From Lepidodermella squamata (Eukaryota; Gastrotricha): DNA of 64,000 nt. Positions 11,932 to 27,198 of this stretch are shown one piece after another. The notes under the pieces were generated by a model. That model was not told the origin of the DNA. It made no database searches and saw only the letters and a list, made by a program, of their open reading frames with translations. The position numbers were made by a program, and so were the translations under genes. The stretch spans positions 620,001 through 684,000 of the forward strand of contig JBLDXI010000014.1 of NCBI GenBank assembly GCA_047495785.1. The letters run 5' to 3'. Numbering within the stretch: position 1 is the stretch's first letter; each line of letters starts with the position of its first letter.

Positions 11932-12974
11932 TCATCGCCGATGATGCCTGTCGTTATGATTTCGGTCTCTATCACGATCTCGATCTCTCCGATCGGGATG
12001 CCGATATTCTCGAGACTTTTCAGGCTCGATACTGCGACGCTTCGCACTGACAGCAACATCGCCGTCATCGTCATAATCGACTCGAGAGCTTGCACCACCC
12101 CGTCTAACATCACCATCATCGTCAAATTCGACCCTTTCCTGTTTGACATCAACTGGTCTCCTCGGCTCGTCCGAAAAGTTTCGAGAAGGCCGCCGGATAT
12201 CGCCATCCTCATCAAATTCCGCTCTTTCCTGGAATAATAACGCCATTAAAACTGAGAAATCGAAGTGGATATTATACTTACCTCTTTTATCGCAGGTTCT
12301 CGATAAGGCCTATCCTGGCGATCTGAATGCTTAAAGTTCGGTCTATCACCATAGGGTCGCTTAAAATCCCCGCCTTTCTTTGAAGAAAACGACTTGCTAG
12401 CCTCGCGTTTTGCGGCCTCCTCTTCCAACTGCCGCAAATCAATGTCAGGCCCACAACCTCGTTCGTAAATCAACCTGGTTAGCTCATCGGTTTCGTCCTT
12501 CTCCTTCGGCGGGCGGTAGTTGGAAACGTGATCGACGCGAATTGTCCGGCCGACAAGCTTGATACCGTTGAAATTATCAACCGCCAACACTGTAGATCGC
12601 TGATCTTCGTAACAAATAAACGCGAAACCGCGAGATTTTCCTGTTTTCGGGTCGCGAACCATATTCATGTTGACGACTTCGCCATATCTGATGAATATCA
12701 AATGCCTCATAAAATAAATATTGATAAATGCGATTTTAAACTCACTGAGAAAATACTGAGATGACATCTCCTTCAGTCAAGTCGAAGTTCAAGCCTCCAA
12801 CAAATATCCAAGCGCTGTCTTTATAGACATCATGCCAGGATTTCCGCTCGCCAGCTATACCAAGCTGCAGCTCTTTCTCGTTCATCTTCTTCATATTTCG
12901 GATTTGCCTGCCATAATTTTGGTAAGAATGACCATAACCACGGTTAATAAAGGTACTCACGTTAACGGATTCAT
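11932..12974 (-). CDS. RBMX2: RBMX2 / Ist3 (Snu17) spliceosomal RRM protein
   Basis: Family role: component of the spliceosomal B-act complex; the yeast orthologue Ist3 belongs to the RES complex. Seen: exons 12961-12974, 12746-12907, 12282-12687 and 11932-12228, with introns of 53, 58 and 53 bp, giving 292 residues. The tiny first exon gives MNPLT, the same first five residues as the human protein, which decides the start. A single RRM follows. RNP2 is WIFVGGLNFDLTEGD, RNP1 is KSRGFAFICYEDQRST, and the hallmark NFNGIKLVGRTIRVDHVSNY is present. The C-terminal tail is charged, with repeated acidic GDxRR-type units (DEDGDIRR, DDDGDVRR) and a terminal Arg-Asp stretch. The orthology is strong. 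Confidence 0.93.
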
Positions 12975-13548
12975 CGTTTGTTTTCCTTATCGATCAACAA
13001 TATATAAAAAAACTAGAGGAAAAGAAGATATTTTCATTACGTTTTTATTGCGATTTGTTGTCATTTTTTTCATGAATTCAGTGTAACAACGCTCGGAACA
13101 ATACGCAATTTGCAGACACGCATATTGGTCGAGCAGCTGATTTCGATTCAGCACACAGGTATAAATTTAATCAGGGCATTTACAGCAGTCATCTGTCCAC
13201 ACACGGGTACCAGAAATATAGGCGCATATAGAATTTTGCTTCGCGTCATTTTCAATGGCATATGTATCAGTAACCAGGCGAAAGTAAAAAGATTTGATTT
13301 GCCTTCCACTAAAGAATCGCCGGGATTAGAGATACATCACCACGCAGAATACTGGCACACCCAAAACAATGAAAATCACACGTTGTGCGGAGAAAGTAGT
13401 CATATTCAAGTAAAAACAAACAAAAAAACAAGGGAGCACATTTCCTTTACTTGATTGATTAATATACTTCGGCTTTGAATTTAGCTGTCGCAGGCAATTA
13501 CAAATAACAATACCACAGGGACAAGAGATGTGACTATAATTTTGCTAA
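12975..13548. other. Intergenic, no gene recognised
   Basis: 570 bp between the start of RBMX2 and the end of DCUN1D. Open frames on + (12832-13086 and 13110-13454) show no family features and overlap the RBMX2 5' end or its promoter. Confidence 0.4.
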
Positions 13549-14601
13549 CTACGCCACTTGCATATTTGTGTCAAGCCGCGATCGAGCGAAATCGACAAAC
13601 TCATCGATTACAACTGGCCAAGCACCTATAGATAGAAATGGTGGCTATAAAAATGGTGAGAATTAAGCAAGTCGAATTTACCGTCAGAGTCATAGTTGGT
13701 AAAATCGAGGTTTACTGATTCGACGAAATCGAGGAACAGGTTCCACGTGTCTCGAGAAATCGCTTTGCGTTGCGCAACTTTTTGTAAGAATTCGAACCAT
13801 AGCTCCAAATGGGGGTAACGAGACGCGCCGAATAGAATTTGCCAGTAAGCGACAGCCGATTCGAGATCTGAATAATAATTTCATAAAAATATAGAAACAA
13901 AATCTCTGCAAACGACAAACCCAAATTTTTCTGTTCTGGAGGTGTGCCGTAGCTGAAAGTCCATGTGTAAAGTTTTCGAAAGTTCTCGGCGAAATTCAAT
14001 TCGTTTTCCGCCGCTTTTAGCCGCTTTTTCAATTCATCGATAGAGTCAGCCCTGAAAATTAGCGGAATTTAACGAGGAGTCAAACGGAGGCAATTCTAAC
14101 AGACCCTAAATCTGAAAGCCCTTTGTAAAATTCGTCCTTTGTGAAGATGCATTGCTTTTTCGCTTGGCACTTCCATGCAAAAATAAGAACTTCACGGCTA
14201 ACGGGGTCCAAGCCGAGTTCGTTGAGAAGGCCCTCGATAGCTTTTTGTTGAATCTTATCTGCCTCTTTTTCGCGACCATCAAGCGCTTGCAGCCGATTGA
14301 ATATTGCTTCGACTTTTTTCAAGTCGATAGAACTCTGACGGTAGTTGCTCGCATTACCACTGCGGCTTGAGCCTGAACTGCTTGAAATGTACCGTTCGGG
14401 GTACTCGAAAAAATTATCGAGAGCAATCTGCAGCTTCCAGTCGTTAGCCGTTAAACAGTTAATAGATGTCTTTTCATCGGCTTGCGTAAGGCTGATGAAC
14501 TTGGTAACTTTTTCCCGTTGTGTCGAGCTTAGTTTCTGCATCAGTTCAGTCAATTTTTCAACTTCTGCACAACTCTGCCTAAATGAATCAAACAAGCCCA
14601 T
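13549..14601 (-). CDS. DCUN1D1: DCUN1D (DCN1-like) cullin neddylation co-E3
   Basis: Family role: stimulates transfer of NEDD8 from UBC12 to cullins. Seen: exons 14105-14601, 13921-14051, 13682-13867 and 13549-13625, all introns 53-56 bp, giving 296 residues. A UBA-like domain covers roughly residues 25-75 (KVTKFISLTQADEKTSINCL, DWKLQIALDNFFEYPERY). The PONY domain follows, with LDPVSREVLIFAWKCQAKKQ, the DEFYKGLSDLG motif, LDLESAVAYWQILFG, SRDTWNLFLDF and the C-terminal AWPVVIDEFVDFAR. The N-terminus MGLFDSF extends beyond DCUN1D1/2 and has Gly2 and Ser6, so it fits an N-myristoylation signal. That feature is known for DCUN1D3, which lacks a UBA domain. Subfamily assignment (D1/2 versus D3) is therefore open; the family itself is certain. 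Confidence 0.92.
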
Positions 14602-17600
14602 AAGTAGGAAAGTTGGTAAATAAAAGATCTAGAATTGAAGTCAGGTCATTGATAAGCAGCAATTGTCAAACAGCAGGCGCGTGTTGCCTTCAGCAATCAG
14701 CACGCGATCGTGCTCGAGGATGACCTTTGATCCTCAGCTACTATTCGTTCGCTATTGTTTCTATTTTTGTCAAAAATATGCCTAAAAAGGAACAAAAGAC
14801 ACGTAAATGCAACGAAGACGCCAACACATTTTACTAGGGTAGTGATGGTTCCCAGGTATAATGTGGTTAGTGACGAACTTTGCTCGCATGGATAAGAGAT
14901 AATAACACGATGACTTCATTGTTTCATCATTACGGCTATTTTAATGTTCGACAAAGTACTTCAAACAGATACGCGCCTTTCTTCGGCGACCTGTGAGAAC
15001 ACTGGCGACGACAACAAATCGATTAATAATCCTAATATATATATATTTCTTCAATATATAGAGAATTGAATTGTTCAAATAACTAGCAGACAAAAACACA
15101 AACAGACAGAGAAAAGAAACATACAGTGACACGTCGCGTAACTTGATAGCATATGGAGAATGAATGCAGAGAGCGAAAGAAAGTAGCATCATATCGTCGA
15201 GAAGTGTAGTCTGTTCATTCCGATCGCACATGAGAACGCAGCAATCCTCTCAAGGAATAATGATTGCGGACAAAATATCGCTATCAAAGAGTGGAAACGT
15301 AAATACTTATTTACAATATCTTAACGCAAAGCTTGTTATCATTTATTACTTCATCCATGGAAAGTCAGCCTAAAAATAAACCGATTCTCTGCCGAAGATC
15401 TATTTCTTGAGTTTTCGATAGTTATATAAAAGAATAGCTCAAACCGTCCTCCTCTTCCTCTCGTTTTGTACAAGGTTCCGAACAGACGTAAAAGGCCATT
15501 AGTTTTGATAATATTAATCATTTCTCCAGTCAGCTTACGATCTCAAGTAAAATTTGCATACATTCACGTTGAAGTCGCTTCGATTTCATCATGTCATATA
15601 AGAAAAATAAGAAATGATCAACTAAGAAAAGTTTCAGCGTCATTCTCACAATCATCATCGACATGCAGTGTTCAAGTAACGTTGATCAACCGTCAAATAT
15701 GCGCATTCCTAAATCCGTTTATTAGAACATGAACTAATAATCAACAAATTCAGTCTCTTGGCGAAAGAAGAGCAATCAACGAGTGGACTGCTGTCGTTCT
15801 GATGATTTTTTTTACACTTCCAAGAAGCAAGAAGAAGAAGCAAGATAATTTTATTTCGGATTAACAGAGAGCAGGCACATCTTTTCTCTGGGCACAAGCA
15901 GTTGCGATGAATCACTGCTACCGCCATTGGTCGCACAGAGTGAAACAACCTACTATAATAACCTTTTTTTACGAATTTCCATCCACGGCTATCAGAGGAA
16001 ATATTTTTAACCACACAACTTTTACAACACGTTAGCAGAATTTCAATAGCGCGTACCAAGTAGAGTAGTACTTCAAACAAATATAATCGGCGGCGACAAC
16101 CGAATCAAGTTGTGCAATTATATGATCCTTTCGACTGTTGCAAAAGTGATTGAGCGTGCTGATGAACTAATAATAATTAAGGTAGTTATAAAGATTATTA
16201 TTATTATTATTAATCACTAGCATTTGAAGACACTAATTTTTGTTATTCCATTTGTTACTTACGATGATGATGATGCCACCACGTCTCCACGTGATGATGA
16301 TAAAAAAACAATCGTTCGCAAGTTTCATCATTACTTTCATCATTCATCTGATCAGAAAGCCCAATTGAACAGCCGAGGAACACATAATTAATGCACAATA
16401 CAAACTAGGATGTACTAAAACCGTGTTTATGTATGTAGCTTTGTATATGAGATGCATATGTAGTGTAGTACTTTTAGCAAAATTTCAATGCCTGTTCATA
16501 GCGCAGAGAGAGAGATAGAGATAGATGGTACTTCTTTCGCATCGTTTCTACTTCAGTCATATACAAGGTAAAATCGCCGCCAGCGAATGCTCACTGTCGC
16601 TCAAACCCAGTAGATTTAGTCGTCAAGCCGATGAATAACCGAGAGAGAAATTGTGCTTAGCGACGCAAGTAACAGAGATCTAGAAGCTACAACTTGACAT
16701 AACAAGCAACGTATAAGACACGATGATGAAGAAGAAGTTTGGTATTATTGTACGTAACAATTCGAAGTAGAGGGTAAAATTTCACAGATCAACGACGAGA
16801 TGATGCGTGAAAACAAGGTTTTAAGGCATTGCAAATGCAAAACACGGAGCACCGAGACGAGACAAGACTGCCGCGACAGTTCGCCTTCTTCATCAATTCG
16901 ACACGGATTGTCCGTGTTTGGTTTGCACAAAATAACAAAAGTAACATTATCTGTGCGAAAGCTCAGCGCGGAACTGTGCCAGCAGCCCGCCTCACATGCC
17001 TCGTCACTCCCTTCTTCTCTACTTCAGCCTATGCCTTGCCTTGCACGCAGCAGTGCACCTGTGAAAACCGACGTACAAGAATCTCTAATCATTCGACCGA
17101 CTGTCCACCCAACCATAAACAGAGAGAAATGGAAAGAATATGCCATCGATTATTGAAGTCATAACATAGCCGCATGGATTTTTAATAGGTAGTAAATAGG
17201 CGCAAATAATACCTTGTTTGATAAGGTTATTAAGGTGACGCATTGCTATCATCATCGTTAACAGAATATATGAGAGAGAGAGAGAGGAAATAAAATTGCG
17301 CACGTTAACAGCTCACACTGTTGATTTCTGGCTAAATTTATAATTGGCAAATTATTAGCCATAAGTGGATAACTGATTCGATTATGATTAGCTTTAAAAC
17401 GAAGATGGCGAACTTGTTGCCGACAAAGTTATAAATTTGCCAAGCAACCAATATTCAAAGGAGGAATGAAATGCGTTTCACAATTTTACTTCAAGAAACA
17501 TTATTAAAACGCAAGAAGTCACCAAATCTTCTGATAATGAATAATAATTAATACGAGTAAACGACGGTGATACAGTTTAGAACCCGGTAGTCGTCAATTC

Positions 17601-17807
17601 AGCATTTCAGCTCATTTTTTTCCTTCTTTCATTCATTCAATAGCAGGCGTGAAAGACAACTTGAGGGTTCACAATTATTAATCATTGTTTCCGAAATAGA
17701 AGATAGGGGTATAGCGATACTAGAGCACAAAACAAAAACATATCATTCAAGAGTGCGAGCAATGACAACGTGCGCATTTAACTATACTAAACTAAGAATA
17801 TGTGTCT
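14602..17807. other. 3.2-kb non-coding stretch downstream of DDX3
   Basis: No exon chain or domain can be supported on either strand. The sequence is rich in simple repeats: (ATT)n at about 16193-16213, GAT/ATG runs near 16260-16310, GAGA runs at 16506-16530 and 17270-17287. It lies just beyond the DDX3-like stop codon, so a long 3' untranslated region is possible; this is inference. Short frames listed by any ORF finder here lack coding character. Confidence 0.4.
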
Positions 17808-20579
<2,772 letters not shown>

Positions 20580-21805
20580 AGGGAAGACGGCAACGAGAAA
20601 CTAGCACAGTGTGTAATGATATATCACAGCTAGACTGTCTAGATAAAAAGAAGCATGCACATTATAAACATGGCGAATATCAAAATGGAGCCACGATCAA
20701 GAATCATAATTAACCAAGACCTGCTTGGAAATATACATTTATCAGTCAGAAACATTCATCGACGATTCATCGAAGCAGCACCTATGTGCTTCACGCTGCA
20801 TAGTCCAGCAATGAGCGACGAACAGATATTAAAACCCAACTGCGAGTTGACTAGTAACTAGTAGTTGAATATAATATTTCACAAAATAGTGCATATTAAT
20901 TTGCAAGAGATAGCTAAATAAGCGGCTGCTAGCTGGTGGTAACAAGTACAGAGATACAGGCACCAAGATCCAAGATGAGAAACAAGGTAATTAGAGGAAA
21001 ATCAAAAACAGAAAAATGAGAGAGTGATTCAAATCTCGTTTCAATTTCCATTTAAAATTGTCTGACGATGATATGGCGCCGTTGTGCACCGAACGGGGTC
21101 ATCTTGCCGACGAGATCCAGCCGGCGTTGACGATTTTGACACCGACAGAGAGAACACAGAAACACCAAGTCGACTTAAAAATTGTGAAGGTCGGAATTTT
21201 TAATAATATCAAATATCGCACCTTTTATGTTAACAATTTATTTTTGTTCAGCGCGATAAATGATTTGAAAATTATTTTATATTGGCGGATAAAAATCGTT
21301 TGCCGCTGATCACCCATCCTTGTATCTCTTTCGTGATTTTTGGTGTCCGGTTACTGACTTAGTCCTAGACAGGACACATTCCGGTGTGGTGCATCACGTG
21401 AGGCCTGGCATATGCTGCCTATTTTCTTACGTCTGCCGAACTATTTTGCGTATCATCTGTTGTCTGTTGTCCGCCTCCTCTTGTAGTATCTAGTTCAGTA
21501 CGTGATACGTGATGAATCGAGGACGGAGAATCATGTGTTTCAATGTCCAGTTATTAATTTCTGAACTTTGCACTTGGAAATATCTTATCCTTCAGGTTTA
21601 ACCCTGGTCACCATGTCGGAGAAATGAGAAAGCTCATCAACTCATATCTTCCATTCTTTCTTTGAAACATCACTCACAATTCGTCAGTACATCTGCCTTT
21701 ATTCAAGACTTGTCAGATACTTACTCATCTGATGAGAGTAGCTGATTTAGGTTATCAATAATCAGTGCCCATGTTAAATTATTTGTTAAATTATTTAGGT
21801 TCAGT
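20580..21805. other. Divergent intergenic region between DDX3 and the alpha2-delta gene
   Basis: 1.2 kb between two genes that start away from each other, so it must hold both promoters. An open frame at 21058-21309 (+) has fair codon bias but no known domain and no good splice partners; I leave it uncalled. Confidence 0.4.
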
Positions 21806-24800
21806 ATGAAGTATTTCATACTCTGGTTTTCATTGTTCACCTGGAATCTTAAAGCTGTCGATGGAATCGAGTTCTCTTTCGAGGAGTAAGCTTATTTACG
21901 AGAATTATTTATTAATTTAAAATTATTTTGAATTAATGAAAACGTCATAGAGACGAGACAATTTGTCATACTAAGATTAACGTTTTATGAACATTTTGAT
22001 GGAAGCGAAAGGAAACGTGTTTTAGTTGCGAAAGCTATGGTTATTCACATATTGGCGACTTGCATACTTATGCCATGAGTTGCGACGGATTTATTGCAAC
22101 CATCTTTTTTCGATTTGAATCAAGTTTCACATTGAGGATAATATTGATATAAAGAATAGCACTGATACGAGGTTATCGTGAAAAGGGGCGAGTCAATGGC
22201 ACTTTATCTCGCTGCTATGATGAAAATGTTTACGTCATTAAACTATTCTGCTTTTTTTTCAAGTTTCGGTGTACTATCGGATGGAGTGAGGAAAAGGCTA
22301 GCATATTCATGGGAGACCGACATGGAATTTAGCCTGGCAAAGGAGGTAATCTGATCCGATCTGCCATTGATTGTTTTTCTATTTTCCTATATTTTTCAAG
22401 ACGGTGATATCAGAAGTTGAACGTCGGTTAGCTGCCGGTGAACTTAGATCGGTGGGAAATACAAAAGCTCCAGATCTTGCAAAGAAGATCGCAGACTCTC
22501 TTAGCAAGCTGCTTGCAAGAAGAAGCCGAACTGTCGAAAGTGTAGTATCCTATGTTGAAGAAAAATCTGCTTCATTCAAGTTTGATCCAGCAATTACCAT
22601 GAGCGACGTAACTGTTACCCAAATGAAGGATGACTTCCCTGTATCTCGGAATGAAAAGTTCGGAGATGACGTGGATACAAATAATTTCGCAGTTCATATT
22701 CCTGTTGATATATATGAGGGCGGGCTTGACATTCTGAACGATATGAAATGGAGCGAGCAAATGATTTCAGTTTTCAACTCCAGCGCTCGCGTTGACGCTA
22801 GCGTGAATTGGCAATATTTTGCGTCTCGTGCTGGCTGGATGGTTCAATGGCCGGCCAAACAGTGTCAGAGAAATCCTGATCTTTACGATGCGCGAATGGA
22901 ACCTTGGTACTTGCAAGGACTGTCTGCACCCAAGCATATGCTCATCCTTATAGACACGTTAGTTTCCCTAAGAATGTCTATTTATTATTTCATTAATGAT
23001 TGCTTGTTACAGGAGCGGTAGCACGAATGGAATGATTATGCGTTTGATCAAAGTGGCGGCCACGTCTCTCGTAAACAGTTTAGCAGACTGGGATCGCGTG
23101 TCTGTAGTCAGCTTTTCTGAAACACACGATTGGGCTTCGTGTGCCAAGCGCTTTTTACCTGCCACTCCGTTGAACAAGCAACTGTTATCTGAAGCGATTA
23201 ATAGACTTGGTTCCAAAGGCCAAGCACAGATTGAGCCAGTCCTCCGCTTTGCTTTGAACCAGTTTAGCGACTTGGAAAATTCATCGAGTGCTAATTACGA
23301 TGGATACAAAACTTGCAACAAGATGGTTGTCATTTTGACCGATGGCGATGAAACCTTTGATCCCAATAACTTCATCGAAAGCTACCTTAACCAGTCTGTT
23401 CGCATATTTGTTTACGGCATTGGCACAACAATTACTGGTACCGAGGCGCTGGAAGAGTTGGCTAGGAGAACCAATGGTGAATATGCTGAAATAGCTCAAA
23501 TGAATGCGATACGACACACCGTGCAGGTTAGTTATGCGAGATTCAACCTTAAAGTCTGTGTTAACTTGATTATGGGACAACAAGAATATCCACAAAAGGC
23601 TTTGTACATTGAACAATACCGACGAGGAGAGTCATCCCGTCCTTGTCGCAATGGTACCTGAATCTAAGCCAGGCGCTGATAGTATTAGATACTTTAGTGA
23701 CCCTGATTTGGCAATTGAGGTAGCGTAGACGCATGCCCCGTTATTTTCTCTTTTGTAAGCTGAGCATGAAATTTCATTGACTTGGGAATTGGCATGACAA
23801 CTGCATGTAATAACTTGTTTTTTTTCTGGTGATTTAACTGAACGCAGCGGCTGTTCCATTTGCAACATATATCAATGACGAATGCAACTGTGAATGTCGT
23901 TAATTCTCCTTATATTAGAAAGGTACTATCTCAGCAGCACTTTCATCTATTTTGTCTTGTTTTGCAGTGTTTGCTTACCCAAGACCCATTAACAACTTAC
24001 CCAGTGTGGCGTGATCGTTGAACAATCATAGCATCCCTACTGTAAGTGTGACGTTTTCCTGATCAATTATCGATTTGGGTCTTATTGTTGTCTCTACACT
24101 TTTCAAGGGATATTTGCCGTCGCTAGCCATAGCGAAACCGGCTTTCAACCAATCGACTGCCGAGGATAATGTAAATTATAATCATAACAAGGTTCGCGCT
24201 ATTAAGTGGGATTTTTTAGAACCCTCCCAAAATTATCGGTGTTGCTGGAGCGGATATTCGGTACCCTGAGCTAGTCCATGTGCTCAATCCTGTTTTGGTG
24301 AGTTCTGATACGAAGAGACTTCATTCGTAATTCATCGGTTCCATTTAGTACGACCCTGCCGGATACGCTTTGATTGTTGCTCATAATGGCTATGTTATGA
24401 TGCACTCGAGGCATCTGCCCCGAAATGTTGGTCCGTTGGACAACGAAGATCCAGCCATCCACGCGTTCACCGAAGTACCAATTCACATTGCGGACAGCGA
24501 ACATTCCGCTGTCCCGTTGTTGTACACGGATTGGGTGGAAGACAGCCAGCCTGTGACACGCGAACGGAAAACTAGTAGTTTGCTGTATTATGGCAACAAA
24601 GACTACGCAAGTGAGGAAAAACGTTGGTTAGCCTACACTCCGGTAGCGAATAGTTCTCTCGGCATTGTTGTTTCAATTCGCGAAAACGGAATGGAAGCGC
24701 TTGAACCGACCCCGAAACTACCGATCGATTTCCGCCTGCGTGAAGCAGTTTCAGGCGAAGTGCCGTTTTTCGTCGATTTACGGCGTATTTGCGGAGCGGC

Positions 24801-26730
24801 CAGTAGCATTGTTGCCGATCGTATAGCCAAGGTGCTAGAAGGCACTGTTCGGCAATCGACGTCTGCAGCCAATATCACTGCCACAACTGGAACGACTCAA
24901 CCACCTACAGTCAATCTCGACCGAAATGAAATCGATAACGAAGACATCGAGCGTTTCGGTTTCGAGCCCCAGCGGGAGCCGGAGATACAAACCACGACAA
25001 TGCCGCCGACCACGACATTACCGCCCCCGAACTACAATGTTTTGTACCACCAGGCGGCTATCACCTTCCTGCAATACGCCGTGAACGATCAGAAATTCAC
25101 TAGTCGTTACTTGTGCGACGATTCAGCGGTTCGCTACGCCGCATTTGACATGATTCTACTCCGCCAGTTGCTTGGAGCGCTGACTACGCTGCAAATGAAT
25201 CCGAATGACAATTCAACGATGGAAAAACCGAAAATCGCACCGAATTTTCACATCAATGACGATAATGACATCCCGCTTGATGATCTGTTTGTCGGTGAAG
25301 CAGTCGCATGGGTTGTTGTTTTCCCTAGCGGAGTTCACTACTCGAGGCCATCAAAGTAAATCATTTGTGACATTGATAGGTTTGGTTATGTATGTATTGC
25401 TTCTTTTTTTAGCGGCCTTGAAAAAGCTTGCATCACCGACCCGCTGAAGTTGTCAGTCTATCAGCACGCGGCCTATCAACGTGACAGGGTGTTTGCCCAA
25501 CCAGCACCTTGTCCTGAGTACTCCGTTGTCGCCAGATCGATTCACATCCGATCCTTGTCTCTTGCTACAGTTTTAGTCATTTACAACTCGTCGAGCTTGT
25601 TGCCTGAAAATTGTACGAATTGCATGCTTTTTGACGATGGCGGTTTCCTCCTGGCAGCAAGTGAGTTTAATGCGAAGGATTACGATGAATTTTTGACCAT
25701 TTATTTGATTCAAGGTAACACAACTGTGGCGAAACAAGTTGGAACGGCGCTTGAGTTGTTGGATTTTAGCCTCTACAGCCTTTTGGTGAGAGAATCTAAC
25801 GTCTACACGGTTCACAGCAGCCGAATGCTTGTTCGTCCCTGCCCGCCAAATTCGAACAGCTCGACCTACACCATTATCCCCGAGGTTATACCGCAACAGT
25901 CGGCTGGATTCAGCCACTTACTCAGGGTACGTTTTACCTGCTAGCATTTAATTTAGTGATTCACTCCTGTTCTCTTACCTAGTCGTCGATCATAAACAAT
26001 CTGATGAGCGTTTCGTGGTGGGCGACCTTATTTTCGAGTATAGGCCGCGTTATTGCCGACAGCACCGCTCAAGCTATGAATACGCTGAATCCAACAGCGG
26101 ATTCGATGGGAATGGCCACACCGACTGTGGAAGGATCCGGCGACGGCGCAACCACACTGCCACCGACTCACCACCACGCCACCGATACGGGCAAAGTGAA
26201 GTGCTCACGAGAAAGCTTGTCCGACGACTACGGCCTGCCACGCAAGGGCAAAATCTGTGCCATCCGCCACCCGACTCTCATCCCGGGCCCGTCGTTCTAC
26301 ATCTCGCAACTGCGCCCGTTTGCTTGCGGCCATCATTGCACGCGGACGGCTGCTTGGGCTCCGGTACGCGGCACCAATTTGCTGTTTGTAGTCGCTGACC
26401 CGCCTTGCGGTGGCTGCGAGAACAAGTCTCCGACGGAAAGCTCGTTCGGGTTTCTGTACGAGACGGACTCGTCATTCGACACTTGCCACCTGGCTTCATC
26501 GCCCAGAGGCTTCTCGACGCTGTTTTCGACGCACCAGTATTTCGAGCAACCGGAACAGATCAACTGGAAATGCACACCGTTGAATTTCGTGAGTCATTTA
26601 TCAATTATTTGTTATCAATTAGTTTATACGTTATTTTTTATAGCCGCCACCGTCATCGGCAGTGTCACTGCGCACGAGTACAGGCCTTGCTACAATTGCT
26701 CTTCTTATCGCTTTGTTGCCTCGCTGGTAA
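21806..26730 (+). CDS. CACNA2D: Voltage-gated calcium channel alpha2-delta subunit (UNC-36 / CACNA2D type)
   Basis: Family role: extracellular auxiliary subunit that traffics calcium channels to the membrane. Exons supported by phase: 21806-21885, 22264-22345, 22401-22957, 23013-23526, 23585-23719, 24108-24170, 24220-24297, 24349-25355, 25413-25926, 25983-26588 and 26644-26730. One weaker exon, 23848-23922, is tentative, and the joining between 23720 and 24107 is unresolved. A signal peptide opens the protein (MKYFILWFSLFTWNLKAVDG). The VWA_N region precedes a VWA domain with a perfect MIDAS, DTSGS, formed across the 22957/23013 splice. Cache-like segments follow (PPKIIGVAGADI, GYALIVAHNGYVMMHSRHLP). 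Cys-rich delta sequence comes next. The last exon ends in a hydrophobic tail, STGLATIALLIALLPRW, that looks like a GPI-anchor signal. Confidence 0.9.
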
Positions 26731-27198
26731 CAGCCAAATGACTCTATTTTAATTCCTCTGTCGAAGTTTTTTCTGTGTACAAAGAACTGAATTACCTGAT
26801 ATTGCGTCATTGCCTGTTGACCTGATGAAATTTGGACCAAAGTGATCTACTTATTTATATATTCTTGTTTTGAGCTGTACTGAATTATTATAACGACGTG
26901 CTTGCGTGTTATTTCATCATCATGATCGCTCTTAAACCGCTGAGACTCTTTACATCGCAACTCATGACCAACTTGAAACAATGGTGCTACTCCTGTTTTA
27001 TTGCTGCTTTGCACTATATTGCTCGTTATTTGTCTCTTCCTACTATGCATTTAATATTCAACTATCTAGTGAGAAGTTATTCGCTAAATTTCATGAAAGT
27101 AAAAATTCCACTAAAAGCTGACGTGCTACCATGTATTGTATTGTATTGTTCAATTTCGCGTTACCAGTAGGTTATAAGAAGATTATTTTTGAAACGGC
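26731..27198. other. Intergenic between alpha2-delta and LARS
   Basis: About 470 bp, AT-rich. The open frame at 26898-27170 is hydrophobic and has no family features. It should contain the LARS promoter. Confidence 0.35.

Noticed and set aside
16190-17290. Simple repeats (ATT, GAT, GAGA) considered as a satellite or CRISPR-like array
   Set aside because: They are short microsatellites with no spacer-repeat periodicity; the organism is an animal.
21058-21309. 83-codon frame upstream of the alpha2-delta gene
   Set aside because: Codon bias is fair in the first half, but it lacks a domain, a splice partner and a conserved end, and it lies in a divergent promoter region.
23848-24107. Extra alpha2-delta exon at about 23968-24010
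   Set aside because: The frame after a CAG acceptor is open for only 17 codons and ends in a stop before a good donor; the joining in this stretch is left unresolved.
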